From the NCBI GenBank assembly GCA_038093515.1, contig JBBPSI010000213.1:1-41671 (forward strand): a stretch of 41,671 bases of DNA, read 5' to 3'. A model generated the notes under the pieces. The model was not told where the DNA came from and searched no databases. It saw only the letters and a list, made by a program, of their open reading frames with translations. Origin of the DNA: Butyriboletus loyo. Lineage: Eukaryota; Basidiomycota; Agaricomycetes; Boletales; Boletaceae. Both the position numbers and the translations under genes were made by a program. Positions 19,952 through 31,542 of this stretch are shown here, piece after piece (positions within the stretch are counted from its first letter, which is position 1; each line of letters begins with the position of its first letter).

Positions 19952-21370
19952 ATGACCATCCCCGAAGTTCTCGACATATTCGAGGATTACACCAGGAAAG
20001 AAAACATCCCCTTTCGATGCATCGATCTCGAGCGTTTGTGTCTCGTGGATATCAACGCAATCAGAGATGCATATCGAGCCACGATCGAGTCAGTTTCAGA
20101 AGCGGACATTGAGCGACACACATCGTACGCAAATCAGCGCAGGGAAGACGTGATCAGAACGATTGTGAGGGGCGTCGTGAAGTACGCCATCCTGTCACAT
20201 ACATGGCTTCGCTCGGATCCCGAGTTCCTGTACCGAGACATGGCGTCAGACGCGCCACGGGAAGGTCCTGGCTGGCACAAGCTAGCACGGTTCTGTGATC
20301 TCGCAGGGAGTTCGTTCGGGTGTCGGTTCGCTTGGGCCGATATGGTTTGCATCGACTACGAGAATCAATCGGAACGGGAATCGGCAACCCAATCCTTGTT
20401 CGACTGGTACCGCAATGCCTACGTATGCATCGCATACCTTGCGGGAGCTTCTGACCCGTCGGACATGGGTCATGACCTGTGGTTCTATAGGGGATTCACA
20501 TTGACGGAACTGCTCGCCCCAATGAGGATGAAGTTCTACGGAGCACGATGGAAGGCCCTCAACAACGATTACATTGATAATGACAAGGCAGATGGAGGTT
20601 TTCTTGAGTCGCTTTCAAAAGCGTCCGGGATTCCTGTCGAAGATCTACGCACCTTTTGGCCAGGCCCGGACAGGATCAGGCACAAGCTGTCTTGGGCATC
20701 GAGGCGGGAGACAGCTGCGGTCGAGGACAAGGCTTACTCCCTCATGGCAATTTTCGATTCCCGTATCCATGTTAACTACGGGGAGGGGGAGAAAGCGTTC
20801 ACCAGGTTGATGGTCGATGTCATTCCTAAATCTGGGGAGTGCGATGTCTTCGCATGGGCAGGGCCGTGCTCACCTGACCATCCTGGGATACCTCCCTCTC
20901 CGGCGGGCTTTGGGGAACAATACTGCGATCAGCAACTCGATCGGCGCCCACATTACTATCGTCTGTGCGGGGATCGTTCGTTGTCTATTGACCTAGATCA
21001 CCTCCGCATTAGAGTCATCATCCTCGAGATCACCCTTTCTTCTGATGGGGTAGCGACCTATAAGCCCAACCTGCTATGGCACCTGGCTTCTGTCTGTGAC
21101 GTTACCGTGCTCCACTCCCAAGATTGGGTTCCACATGCCGACACTCGGATGGCGGTTGGTGTCGTCGATTATGGTTGGACAGAGTGCCCGGCTGAAGGTA
21201 GACTCAGCCAAGGCGGTCAATATTTTTGCTTCCTATTGTACAAAAACTCCCAAGACGGGAGATGGCGAAGGGTATTTACTGAGAAAGTAGTCTTTCTCAC
21301 CAACCATCAAGAATTGGTACGAGAACTAGAGCCGCTATGTATATATACTAGGCAGAGAACGGACGTATAG
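19952..21370 (+). CDS. HET-domain protein 2
   Basis: This is a second HET-family protein, about 472 aa from the ATG at 19952; an upstream exon is possible because no in-frame ATG precedes it nearby. HET motifs in order are KYAILSHTWL, CRFAWADMVCIDY, SLFDWYRNAYVCIAYLA, LWFYRGFTLTELLAP, AVEDKAYSLMAIFD and YGEGEKAFTRLM. It has the same length and layout as HET protein 1 but is clearly diverged, so the pair is an old duplication rather than a recent one. It shares 240 bp of upstream space with HET protein 1. The C-terminal part again has no recognisable domain. A function in non-self recognition is inferred from the family only. Confidence 0.9.
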   Translation: MTIPEVLDIFEDYTRKENIPFRCIDLERLCLVDINAIRDAYRATIESVSEADIERHTSYANQRREDVIRTIVRGVVKYAILSHTWLRSDPEFLYRDMASDAPREGPGWHKLARFCDLAGSSFGCRFAWADMVCIDYENQSERESATQSLFDWYRNAYVCIAYLAGASDPSDMGHDLWFYRGFTLTELLAPMRMKFYGARWKALNNDYIDNDKADGGFLESLSKASGIPVEDLRTFWPGPDRIRHKLSWASRRETAAVEDKAYSLMAIFDSRIHVNYGEGEKAFTRLMVDVIPKSGECDVFAWAGPCSPDHPGIPPSPAGFGEQYCDQQLDRRPHYYRLCGDRSLSIDLDHLRIRVIILEITLSSDGVATYKPNLLWHLASVCDVTVLHSQDWVPHADTRMAVGVVDYGWTECPAEGRLSQGGQYFCFLLYKNSQDGRWRRVFTEKVVFLTNHQELVRELEPLCIYTRQRTDV

Positions 21371-21957
21371 CTTACTACTACGTCACGATACATATCATAA
21401 AGCTGTTGAGACAGACCATGGTCCGAGTCTGCCTCGAACATAATGGTCGTCCCAGTTAGTGAAAAGATAAGATGGGTTATGGTACCCAAACACGAAAGAA
21501 ACCGAATGTTTAGCCTCCGACATCTGCTTTTCACTTGAGGTGGGTGGGGAAACGTGATGTGGCATATCATATATCAAGGTCAAGGTCACACAGCTACGCC
21601 AAAGTGCGAGCTACGTCGTGCTGAGAATCGCCTGTGCGACGGTAGAACTGGAACCGCAACGCGTCTCGCGCGTCACGAGGCAAAACGCTGGCTTTGCTGC
21701 TGCGAATGGAAAGAGCGAAGGATATCACGTGAAAATAGACCATTGCGACAGAAGGAGCAGCAGCTTGAGGAAGCCAAATAAAAACCGCAATAATCATAGC
21801 CAGGTCTAAAAACATCATCAAAAAAGCAAAATTAGAATAACAACAGTAGCATCAAAAAAGATTTATTTGTACTTACACATGCAATCAAATCTGTCTCCTC
21901 AAAATAGTGAGATCAATCCTAGCGATGAAACGCATCAGGATTAATTGGACATGTTCA
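21371..21957. other. Intergenic between convergent genes
   Basis: This lies between the 3' ends of HET protein 2 and RPC25. An A-rich stretch at 21776-21870 is probably 3' untranslated. No ORF with family features was found. Confidence 0.55.
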
Positions 21958-22886
21958 TCACCCGTCATCCTTTTCGGCACCATTCATTTCTGCACTCTTC
22001 CACCAGAGCACAGGTCCCAATCCCTGTTCGGCTATCGAGCACTACATCATACCATCAGCATCTCCCGTCCGCTCATTACCTCAAAACTTACGATGATGGT
22101 ATACGGCGGCCTTCGTGCCTCGTGCTTAATCACGACTCCTTCCGTAGCCTTGGGAGGACCAGGCTCATCATCATAAAATTCGTCCGCCTCGACACGAACA
22201 CGGACGATCTCGCCTTGATCGATGTACATGCGATCTGTTGTGGCGGACTCGAGGAGCTCGTGGGATGTCGTTGCTTCGGACTCGGGCAGCCAGAAATGTG
22301 CACGTTCGTTTGGGTCACTATGAGCGTGAGAATGATGAGGCAAAGGACTGCAGGGAAGAAGCAACGTGGCGCATACAAAGCGGAAGGCTGAGGGAGATAT
22401 GCAATAGGGATATACATATCATCGAAGAAGCTGACGCTTACTGGGATTTATGAGTCTGCGCTGTTGGATTAGGCATGGAAAGACGCACGTCGTATTCCCT
22501 CTTCATCGGACGATTTAACCTTGGCAAGTATCACCTCAGATGCAAAGGGCCTAAAGACGACCATGCGAAATTTTGCTTCACAGATGGGTCAGATGAGAAA
22601 GGGAGTGGTCGAGAGACAATGGAGAGGACTTTTATACCAGAGACATCCATCCCCATATCGAACTTTTCCCTCTCCGACTTCAACGAGGTCAAACACGCAG
22701 ATACATAGACCGACGTCATGCAGGACTCTATTAGCATATTTCTTGTTGATTTCGTCTGTGATCGCTTGGTGAGGTGGCGTGCCAAAATTGACCGGCAAGA
22801 TGGGGATCGTGTCCTAGAATGAGCATCAGTCGGAGTTGAGGTGAGAGGAAGAAGGAATATACCTTTATGATGGAAAGCACAAACAT
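21958..22886 (-). CDS. RPC25: RNA polymerase III subunit Rpc25/RPC8
   Basis: This is the Pol III counterpart of Rpb7; with Rpc17 it forms the stalk needed for initiation. The model starts at 22886 with MFVLSIIK, then an intron, then DTIPILPVNFGTPPHQAITD from 22813. Next come HDVGLCICVFDLVEVGEG, MVVFRPFASEVILAKVKSSD, SFFDDMYIPIAYLPQPSAF, DPNERAHFWLPESE, DQGEIVRVRVEADEFYDD and PYTIICSIAEQGLGPVLWW. It ends at the TGA at 21958. Five short introns (donors include GTATAT, GTGCGT, GTATGC, GTAAGT) all keep the frame, giving roughly 210-220 aa as in the family. It is divergent from the mitochondrial carrier at 23018 with 131 bp between. Confidence 0.95.
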
Positions 22887-23017
22887 GGTTTTAGCGACGG
22901 CTAGTTTGATCTGCAGAATGATGAGGGGGTCATCACGTGACTTGACCAGAAAAAAATCGGTATGCCCCTCGCATTGTACATTAGACACTTTTTTTTTTGC
23001 CTTCCATAAACACGACG

Positions 23018-24273
23018 ATGAACTCGTCACCGGCCACCATGAGCAGCTCTTCATCATCCTCGAGTTTTCTCCCCGCAAAACCATGGCAGCATTTCGCCGC
23101 AGGCGGGTGAGTCGACCACGCTCTACTTTCAGAACCCCGACTCATACTCTCGGATCAGCCTCGGTGGAATGTGTGGTGCCATTGTTACGAGTCCGTTTGA
23201 TGTCGTCAAGACACGTCTCCAATCGAGTTTGTTCAGGGAAAAACATGTTTCGGTCGGCATGGCTGGTGGCGGGGTAGCTGCCCTTCCGCAACGCTCTGGG
23301 GGCTTACTGTGGAATTTCGTGGAGACTGGCCATATCCTTCGGTGCGTCCGGTCCTTCCCTCCATTCAGCTCTTCTAGACTCATAGGGGCGATATGCACGT
23401 GTACCATCCAATTCTTCTTCTTTTAATAGCGATATCTACCGCAACGAGTCTCCTCGCGCACTGTTCAAGGGTCTCGGTCCGACACTGGTTGGCGTCATTC
23501 CCGCACGTTCGATCAACTTCTTCACCTACGGGAATGGAAAGCAAGTGATTGCCAATAATTTCAACCACGGACAAGAAAACTCCTACGTCCATCTCTCTGC
23601 TGCAGCCGTCGCGGGCATCATCACAGGCACTGCGACAAATCCTATCTGGGTCGTCAAAACTCGGTTGCAGCTCACTGAGGAACGACGGCATATCGCTGCG
23701 GGCGCTGGATCCACGCCGGGAACGTCATCGAGTATATCCCCAAACGCGACGAGGGGATCAACGTCGAGAATCGCAGGCGGGAGTTATGCAATGATCAAGC
23801 AAATAATCAGGGAAGAGGGCATTCGCGGATTTTACAAGGGGCTCAGCGCAAGTTATCTCGGTGTCACCGAAGGTACCATCCAGTGGGTCCTTTACGAGCG
23901 GCTGAAGCGGCTCTCTGCGGATACGCAGGGCCGGGGTGGTGTTGCAGAGTGGCTTGGTATGCTCGGTAGCGCGGGGACAGCCAAGTGTGTTGCTAGCCTG
24001 ATCACATATCCTCATGAGGTGCGTCTGTAGTGATACACGATATCATCGTTTCCGTTCTGACGTCGTGGCACCAAGGTACTGCGAACACGGCTACGACAAC
24101 CACGCGTCAATGGGGTCCTTAAATATACTGGACTCTGGCAGACGTTGCGGACTGTCATCGCAGAAGAGGGTGCGCGGTCGTTGTACGGAGGACTCTCCGC
24201 CCACCTGATGCGTGTCGTACCGAACGCGGCGGTCATGTACTCGATATACGAAGGCGTGCTCCGTTGGGGTTAA
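23018..24273 (+). CDS. RIM2: Mitochondrial pyrimidine nucleotide carrier (Rim2-like)
   Basis: This inner-membrane SLC25-family carrier is related to yeast Rim2 and human SLC25A33/36, which exchange pyrimidine nucleotides across the mitochondrial inner membrane. Exons 23018-23106, 23159-23341, 23430-24018 and 24076-24273 give 352 aa. Three repeats carry the carrier signature: TSPFDVVKTRLQS, TNPIWVVKTRLQL (the PIW variant typical of the Rim2 group) and TYPHEVLRTRLRQ (PHE variant). The repeat halves ALFKGLGPTLVGVIPARSIN, GFYKGLSASYLGVTEGTIQW and SLYGGLSAHLMRVVPNAAVM complete it. The N-terminus is a Ser-rich tract before WQHFAAGG. Confidence 0.94.
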
Positions 24274-24559
24274 GGATCCGGCCTCGAGCTCATGTTCCTC
24301 ATCCCCCTTCGTCCATCTCTGCTTCCATCTTCATCTATGGACGCTGCCACGGCACCATCTAGATTTATCTTTACGATGTCATTATTTAATACAATTCGCG
24401 TTATATGATGCTTCCCAGTACCCCACCGCTCTACATATACTGTTCGCTTATTACGCTGTCGTTATTGTCGTCTCGCACACCTGTACTGTAGCCCGCACTC
24501 ACCGTTACCCACCGCATTCACACCACTCTGACATCTGAGCGCTGCCAACTTGGAATCGG

Positions 24560-26606
24560 TTATTGTATACCCTCGATCACACGACCAACCCGTAAGACCA
24601 GCTCGTCCGTTCCCCACTGCCCCACGATGCTCATCCCCACGGGCCATCCATCCTCCCCCATCCCTGCGGGAACTGAAAGCGCAGGCAACCCAGCGAGTGA
24701 CGCAGGGACAGTCATCACATCCTGCAAGTACTCGTCCATGCTCGACGAATCGCACCCCTCCCCATCGACGTTCTGTTTCCCCGCAAGACGCGGTGCAGTG
24801 CGGATCGCAGAAGGGTGGAGCAGGACGTCAACCCCATCGGCGGGTAGGGAAGACTCCGGGTGAGCAAGGTGGACGCACGGATGGCAGAAGACCCTGTTAA
24901 AGTCGGCCTTGATGTACGCACGCACACGCTGGGCCTGCAAAAAGTAGTTATCGAACGCGCTACGCCATGGTCGATCAGTTTCATTGCTCGTCACGACGAG
25001 TGCACCGGAGGGTACTCACTCGGCGGTCAGGGCATACGTCCCCAACAGTATCCGTTTTTGTACCTCCCTACCGAACCCTGCAGAACGCGAATGGGCATAT
25101 ACGTTGCTTGGTTTCGAGCGGGACGCTCCAGGGGGAGGTGGGACGCGGAGGCCTGCAGTGACGACGAGGGTGAGCATTCCCAGCGTGCCGTCGTTGAAAG
25201 GCGTAAAAAAGCAAAACAGACCATACTGAATCCCGTCAAACCGAGCAAGGTTACTAGACGCTTCGGCACTTGCGATAACATAGTATGCGCTCAGGGCATA
25301 CTGCGTCGCCGGGAGAGAGACAGTCCGGATGGACGCCCCGGCATCTTTGAGCTTTCTGACAATGGTGCGCAAGGCGTTGGTAATGCTAGGATCTAGTTCG
25401 AGAGGGAAGTACTCCTATAAATCGCAAGCAGTGGGATGGAATCAGCGAACTAGGAAGAGAATGGAGCATGATTACCTGAGGTATCCCGATTCTGAGGCCA
25501 GCAAGATCGTTGGTTTGAACGCTGGGGGACTCTTGCAGAGGGCATGATTCTATAATTGAGTTCACCCTCTTCCTAAGTTCAGGTGGTGCAGCGGTTGGGT
25601 CGCGTGCATCGTATACCGAGATGACGTCTAGAAATTACTCGTGAGCGCAAGAAAGCTCGATCAGAACTCAACACGCACCGAATACCTTCTTGACGGCATC
25701 GACAGACTTGGCAAGCACGCCTACACAGTCAAGGCTATCTGCGAACGATACTACACCCCGCCTTAGTTCCTTGAGTCCTGTCGCAGAAAGTCGGGTACAA
25801 GGGGATAGCTTCACTGACCTACTGATGAGACCATACGAAGGCTTAAGCCCTACGACACCACAATACGAGGCAGGCAACCTCACGGATCCACCTGTGTCAG
25901 TTCCCAAGGCGCTGGGATTCACGCGTCAACGCGACAGCGGTCTTTCAAAACAGCGAAACTACATACGCGGTACACATTCCAGCTGCGACACTCGCCGCGC
26001 TCCCACCTGAGCTACCACCCGCACACCTGCGCTCGCGCTCCGTCCACGGAACGTCGCGCGCGTGAGCGGGCTCATATGGATTCACGACGGGGCCGTGAAT
26101 AGAGTTGACGTTGAGAGATCTGCGTAGACGTCTGCTCAGCCCTCCGTTCCACGGGATGGTAGTCGCGAGACGGGACACACCCCATGCCGAACTCGTCACA
26201 GTTGGCTTTTCCGATGATTTGGGCACCCGCATCGCGAAGGAGTTCCACTGCGGTCGCATCGAATGGTGACGTATAGTCTGCGCGACCATGATCCTCGTCG
26301 ACCTCACGAACTGAAAGAGGACGACGCACCGGCCAGCATAGCCGAAGAACAAGTCGTCGGAAGCGAAGCGGTACAGATGTTGTCCTTTATCGCTAGGGTC
26401 ACTCCGTGGAGTGCCCCGTCGTGACAAGTAATACGAGGTGTTTTGGAGATGTGAACGAGCGCATTGACAGTGGTATTAATGCGTTCGATGTCCTGAGTTG
26501 TGCAGATGACACGTCTTTGGGAAATGGCGTTTGGAGCATTCCCAGACCCCATGTAACGCGTCGAAGGCCCGAGTACACATATTTGACGACGCAATGGCAG
26601 ACGCAT
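24560..26606 (-). CDS. Glutamyl-tRNA(Gln) amidotransferase subunit A, mitochondrial
   Basis: This is the GatA amidase, which releases ammonia from glutamine so the complex can convert Glu-tRNA(Gln) to Gln-tRNA(Gln) in mitochondria (yeast HER2, human QRSL1). The amidase triad is visible: Lys in [12 protein letters not shown], the cis-Ser in [15 protein letters not shown] and the nucleophile Ser in [13 protein letters not shown]. Also present are [29 protein letters not shown], a spliced [34 protein letters not shown] and the C-terminal [18 protein letters not shown]. About nine introns split the gene; every junction checked keeps the frame, including [13 protein letters not shown]. The start at 26606 is the best in-frame ATG; an upstream targeting exon is possible. 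It is convergent with the Rim2-like gene. Confidence 0.94.
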
Positions 26607-27147
26607 GGCCGTCTTGCTTGACGTCTGGTCGGGCTGGTGCCACGAAGAGCGATTGCGACTTGAAGTGATGGCTCGTAATGATTAGTAGTAGGCCACAGCA
26701 ACTTTCAACTTTTGCTCTGCTTCGCTTTGTATGGACCAATCAAGCTGCAACCTTGAATCCACAAGACGTTATATATCTGCTACAAAATTCCGCGTGGTGG
26801 CTTGCTCGAACGATGTCTTAAAAAAATCAAGGTGAAATATCGACGAGGCAGTGGTTGACTCGGTTGGAAACTTGAAGTTCACCTCGACAGGGAGTGCTTA
26901 CTAGTCGCTGGAGCCTTGAGACTCGCCTCTGGTTCATCTGTCCTACATGTACGATGGGAAGGTCTTTATCTTCTGTCTCTTATCTTGTTTGACCTATTAT
27001 AGCTCTGACTTGGTCTCACATACTGACAACATGGTCATTGATCACACGCACGTTGAACATTGCCAAAGGACTCTATATAAACCATGAAGCGGCGACCGTG
27101 GTGTCCCATCTCAACACCTTATCCTTGGAATACTTGTCCACCATACG
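26607..27147. promoter_or_regulatory. Divergent promoter region with TATA box
   Basis: This 541-bp stretch separates GatA from the deacetylase, which run in opposite directions. A TATATAAA box at 27074-27081 lies about 70 bp upstream of the deacetylase ATG at 27148, a reasonable distance for a fungal core promoter. The ATG at 27084 is only about 3 bp past the TATA box and is therefore unlikely to be used. No gene seen. Confidence 0.5.
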
Positions 27148-28762
27148 ATGCCCCGAACCATCCTCATTGGCTTTGGTGTAGACGTCGATGCTGTCGCTGG
27201 CTGGTACGGATTCCTCCAAGCCTGTGGTATTTTCTGACGTTCCTAGGCTTGGCTCTTATGGAGGGGAGGACTCCCCCCTCGATATTTCTAGAGTGTGTCG
27301 ATCCCGATAAGCTACATTTCGGCTTACATATAGAATGACAGGGAATGTACGCTGGTGAAGTAGGAGTGCCTAGGCTCCTTAAGCTTTTCAAGAAGTATGG
27401 GATTACAGCTACTTGGTTTATTCCTGGTGAGCGTATTACGCGTATATCATCTCGCGTCTGCCTCATATATGGTGTATTCAGGTCATAGCTTGGAGACATT
27501 CCCGAAGGAGATGGCAGCTGTCCGCGACGCAGGACATGAAATGTTTGTGATTGCATACTCGGCTCGTTCCGCTGACATTCCATGATTAGTGGACTTCACG
27601 GGTACTCCCATGAGGTACACCCAGCGCGCTGTAGATTTGTTACATCTCATGTCTTGCTCTACAGAATCCGACTGAGATGTCGCTCGAACAGCAGCGAGAT
27701 ATCTTGGACCATACCCACAAACTCCTCACAGAATTCAACTCTGGAAAGCCACCAAAAGGAAGTGTGGCACCATGGTGGGAAACGAGCAAGGAAGGCACGG
27801 CGCTGCTTCTAGAGAAGGGCATTGAATATGGTTGAGCAAACCTCTTTTTTTTTGTCCCAATCAGCTGCTGATATCACGCTAGACCACTCCAACATGGCCC
27901 ATGAGTGAGTTCAGACCCCTCACGGACCTGTTCACAACACCTGAGTTTTCACAGCTCTCAAGCATATTACCTACGAAATGAAGATCACTGGACCAAGATC
28001 GAGTACTCAGCAAAAGCAGAGACCTGGATGAAACCACTTACGAAAGGAAATGAAACTGGAATTGTCGAGATTCCCGCTAATTGGTGCGTTTCGCTATTCT
28101 ACAATTCAACAGGATTTTAATTGTTTCTATTATGTATCACAGGTACTTGGACGATTTGCCCCCCATGATGTGAGTGAAATCACGTGGTGTTGCCTTTGCG
28201 AACTGCAATTTTTACCACCTTAGGTTTATCAAGTCGAACTCAAACTCGCATGGATGGGTGTGTATATATCGATCCAGGTGCCGGAATTTTCACTTTGCTG
28301 ACTGTGGTCACACTGTCAGGTAAACGCACGAGATGTAGAGCAGCTCTGGAAGGACACATTCACGTATCTGTACAGGTAGGACGCTCTCGTGCTCTTTTCT
28401 GTCTTAAAATTTACCCGGGACAGGGAGGAGGAAAACTTTATCTTCCCTATCACCATTCACCCTGATGTGAGCGGGTAAGATGATGTTGCCTAGAAATGAG
28501 AAAACACGGAAGATAACGCTGACATATGGTTGACAGCCGTCCACACGTGCTTATGATGCTCGTAAGCACCTGCTGATTTCCCTGATAAGTCTCTCTCACG
28601 TGTAGGATCCAGGAACGCTTTATCGAATGGATCAATACGCACGCCGACGTGAGATGGGCGACATTGCATGAGATGTCCGACGAATTCCGGTCAAGAGTAG
28701 ACCCGCCGGCAGGCGCCCAGATGCCCAAGGGCCTCGCGAAGAAGACAGCCAATCAGGCTTGA
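27148..28762 (+). CDS. Polysaccharide deacetylase (PgdA-like NodB fold)
   Basis: This is a predicted metal-dependent deacetylase of the polysaccharide deacetylase superfamily, in the group related to Helicobacter PgdA and PuuE. It starts [19 protein letters not shown], containing the catalytic and metal-binding Asp. A short intron follows, then [40 protein letters not shown], and the metal motif GLHGYSHE (His-x3-His). Next come [76 protein letters not shown] and [15 protein letters not shown]. The stop at 28760 follows KKTANQA. Roughly ten short introns all splice in frame. It has no signal peptide, so it is probably cytosolic; the natural substrate is unknown. Confidence 0.9.
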
Positions 28763-29067
28763 TACAAATGTGTGAGGTTAGCTTTGTGTAGGGTAGCTGG
28801 GGTGTGACTCTAGCCTAGAACTGACTGAACAACACGAACGTTGAAGCTCCAGCGACATAACCCATCCATCCTTCTTCCCCTCGCTCAGGTAAAAATAAGG
28901 AACGCCGTAGGGTGCCCGTGGTGTACCCATCTTCGTCGTGATCATTTCCTTTTAGTGAAGTCGACTGCCACCCGTGTGGTCTCGGGATCTCAATGCCTCC
29001 CACGCTGACGTGAAACCATGCTCTCCGCATAGATAAATGTGTGAAGGTGGGGTACTGGTTAGCAACC

Positions 29068-31215
29068 ATGTCCATTCCCCACATTCCCCAGGACTTGCAG
29101 AGCGGTGTACGCGTCGTCGTCCAGACCAAGTATGGGCCGCTCAGGGGTGGCCGGACGAGCAACGGCGCAGCCGTATTCCTTGGTACGTTGGATGCAAAAC
29201 ACTATGTAAAGCCGGAGTTAGTACATCTCACACTCGTCCTACTCGACCTCGGCCATAGAGGTTCCGTATGCATTGCCGCCTGTACGTTTTACAGACCCAC
29301 AACGGCTGCCCGAGGGGTACCGCTATGAGGACAAGGACTACGTCTACGAGACCAAACGCGAGTGGCTATTACGCATCGCGATGCACGCAGGGGGCTCACC
29401 CTACACGTATCATAGATTGTCACCAGCCTGCCAATGACGGACAGGGCGCAGGTTAATCCACTTCCGACTGCTCTGGCATGTTAACCGGAAAAGTGTTGCT
29501 AGGTACCCTCCCAGTCGACAGGAAAGGTTTTGGCGAACCGTCGGAAGATCCGTGAGTCAAGCATATGATTCCAGTGCGATCTCGACCGAAAATGTTGACA
29601 GTCTCTTCGTGAACATTGTATCCCCGTCATCGTTCACGCGTGACTCCAAGTTCCCAGTCAAGGTCTACATCCACGGAGGGTACGCTTCCCGTTGCTTGTA
29701 CCAGGATCAACGAATCTACATTTCTACATCCTCAGGTTCCTCCAGTTCGGCTCTCCTCACGGACTTAACGCTCAGGCCCAATACGTCGCTGAAGAACGCT
29801 CAGAGGTCTGGGTCAATATCGGATACCGCCTTTCGGTGTTTGGTTTCCTTGCATGCGACGAGCCCAAGATCGACGGGAATTTCGGATTCAAGGATCAATG
29901 GCTCGCACTGCGATGGATTCAGGAAAACATTGAAGGATTTGGAGGTGATCGTCCTTTGTAATATACCCAAACGCGGGGCTCATAAAAGTGCTGGGTAGGT
30001 GACCCGGCAAATGTACAGCTCTCCGGGCTATCAGCTGGTGAGTGACAAAGACAGAGATGTATTGCGAGACGGGCAGCTCACGCTGTCAAAGGCGCCCACT
30101 CGGTTCACCAGATCCTCCATCACATATCCCACCTCCCCGAAGGTCAGAAATCCCCTATTAAATCTGCTATCCTCCAGTCCAATGCGATTATGTGCGTTTC
30201 CTGTCCTCCGACTTGACTCGCTCAATCATCGGTTCTATCCTCACACGAACATTCTCGTTCACACAGCACGAACCCCAAGACTGCGGCCGAGCTCCGCCCC
30301 CAATACGAAGCACTCTGCCGCGTCCTCAACCTCGACCCTGCATCGCCCGCGACCCTCACGACGCTCCGCGACCCATCACTCGTTCCCGCTACAACGCTTC
30401 TACACTTCATCGAGACCGACAACGTCGGGATCGAAAACGGGACGTACCGAGGATGCCTCGACGGCACCTGGATCCCCATCTCCCCAGACCCAATGACCTG
30501 GCAGCGCTCCGGCCAACTCGCACGCAAGCTCCGTGAAAAAGGCCTGACGAGCATCGTCATCGGGGATCTCGTCGAAGAGTGGTACCTCTACGCGATCGCA
30601 CACCCCGTTCACGGACCGCGGGATGCCTCGCCGAACATTTTGCGGTACTTCCCGCGCCCGATCGCAGAACGGCTTGTGGAGACGCACAGGGCGCTTGCGG
30701 ATGGGGCGAGTGCTGAAGAGGCGAAGAACTGGATGGGGGAGGTTTTAAGCGATGCGCAGGTGCACGTGCCCGTGCGGATATTCATGCAGGATTTTCAGAA
30801 TGCGGATTTCCCGGTGGTGAGGTACGAGATCAGGTGGACGCCTGAGCAGGTGAGACCAAAAGGTGAGCCGGAGGAGCGTGTATGCGAATGTTGGAGACCG
30901 GGGTTGATGCAAGTGCGATTCGATCGTTAACATTGGGGTTTTTTTTTTCGTATAGGGCTCGTCACGCACGGCACGGATCGCTGTTTCTGGGCGCTCCGCG
31001 TTCCGAGCATGACCGCTTCACAAAAGGAAGTGGCAGTTGCCTGGCTGGACGCCATCGACAAAGAGGTGGAAATTCTTGAACGGGAGGGGAAAGCTACACG
31101 GCCGCTCAATCAGGCGCTTACGCTGAGAGAGGACCAGACGATCGCATGGCAAGACGATCAGAGGTGGGATCAGCTCATGAATATTGCCAAAGTCCTAAAT
31201 GGAGAGGGTTCGTGA
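29068..31215 (+). CDS. Carboxylesterase/lipase (type B family)
   Basis: This is an alpha/beta hydrolase of the carboxylesterase type B family. It starts MSIPHIPQDLQSGVRVVVQT with no signal peptide. Then come AAVFLEVPYALPPVRFTDPQ, a short DCHQPANDGQGAG segment, VKVYIHGG/FLQFGSPHGL (oxyanion-hole HGG), SEVWVNIGYRLSVFGFLACD and NFGFKDQWLALRWIQENIEG. The nucleophile elbow is ANVQLSGLSAG/AHSVHQ with Ser in GLSAG. A long fourth exon (30268-30850) contains VIGDLVEEWYLYAIAHPVHG and the last exon reads GLVTHGTDRCFWALR, holding the likely catalytic His. The junction around 29365-29425 does not splice cleanly in phase with a standard GT-AG intron, so either an unusual junction or a frameshift sits there. 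Confidence 0.85.
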
Positions 31216-31542
31216 GCTACTTTCCTTTCTCGTTGCGCATTGTCATGCTTGAAATCGTGTTAGCCTCAACTGGGACCCACGGGACGAGAGGACCGTGAAG
31301 AGCATTGCTATAATTACGAATAACATAGCTATACTTGTTGACATTGAACGACCAGAATCCGGCAAGTTGAACAGACCTTCCTTCGAGTTCCGATACACGA
31401 GAATTACTATGTATACATGCCTTCAAGCAACTGATAAAAGATTGGAAAGAAAGAGATTGTGGATAGTGAGTGAAGACGAGTGCAGCAGGTTCTTGTGACG
31501 ATGCGTGTCGTGTCCCTGGACATGCGCACCGAAGAGGGTAGT
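31216..31542. other. Intergenic between convergent genes
   Basis: This is about 330 bp between the esterase stop and the Kre9-like gene stop. Nothing recognisable was seen beyond presumed 3' untranslated sequence. Confidence 0.6.

Noticed and set aside
24550..24900. Plus-strand Pro/Arg-rich ORF
   Set aside because: It lies antisense within the GatA coding region, which is clearly recognisable.
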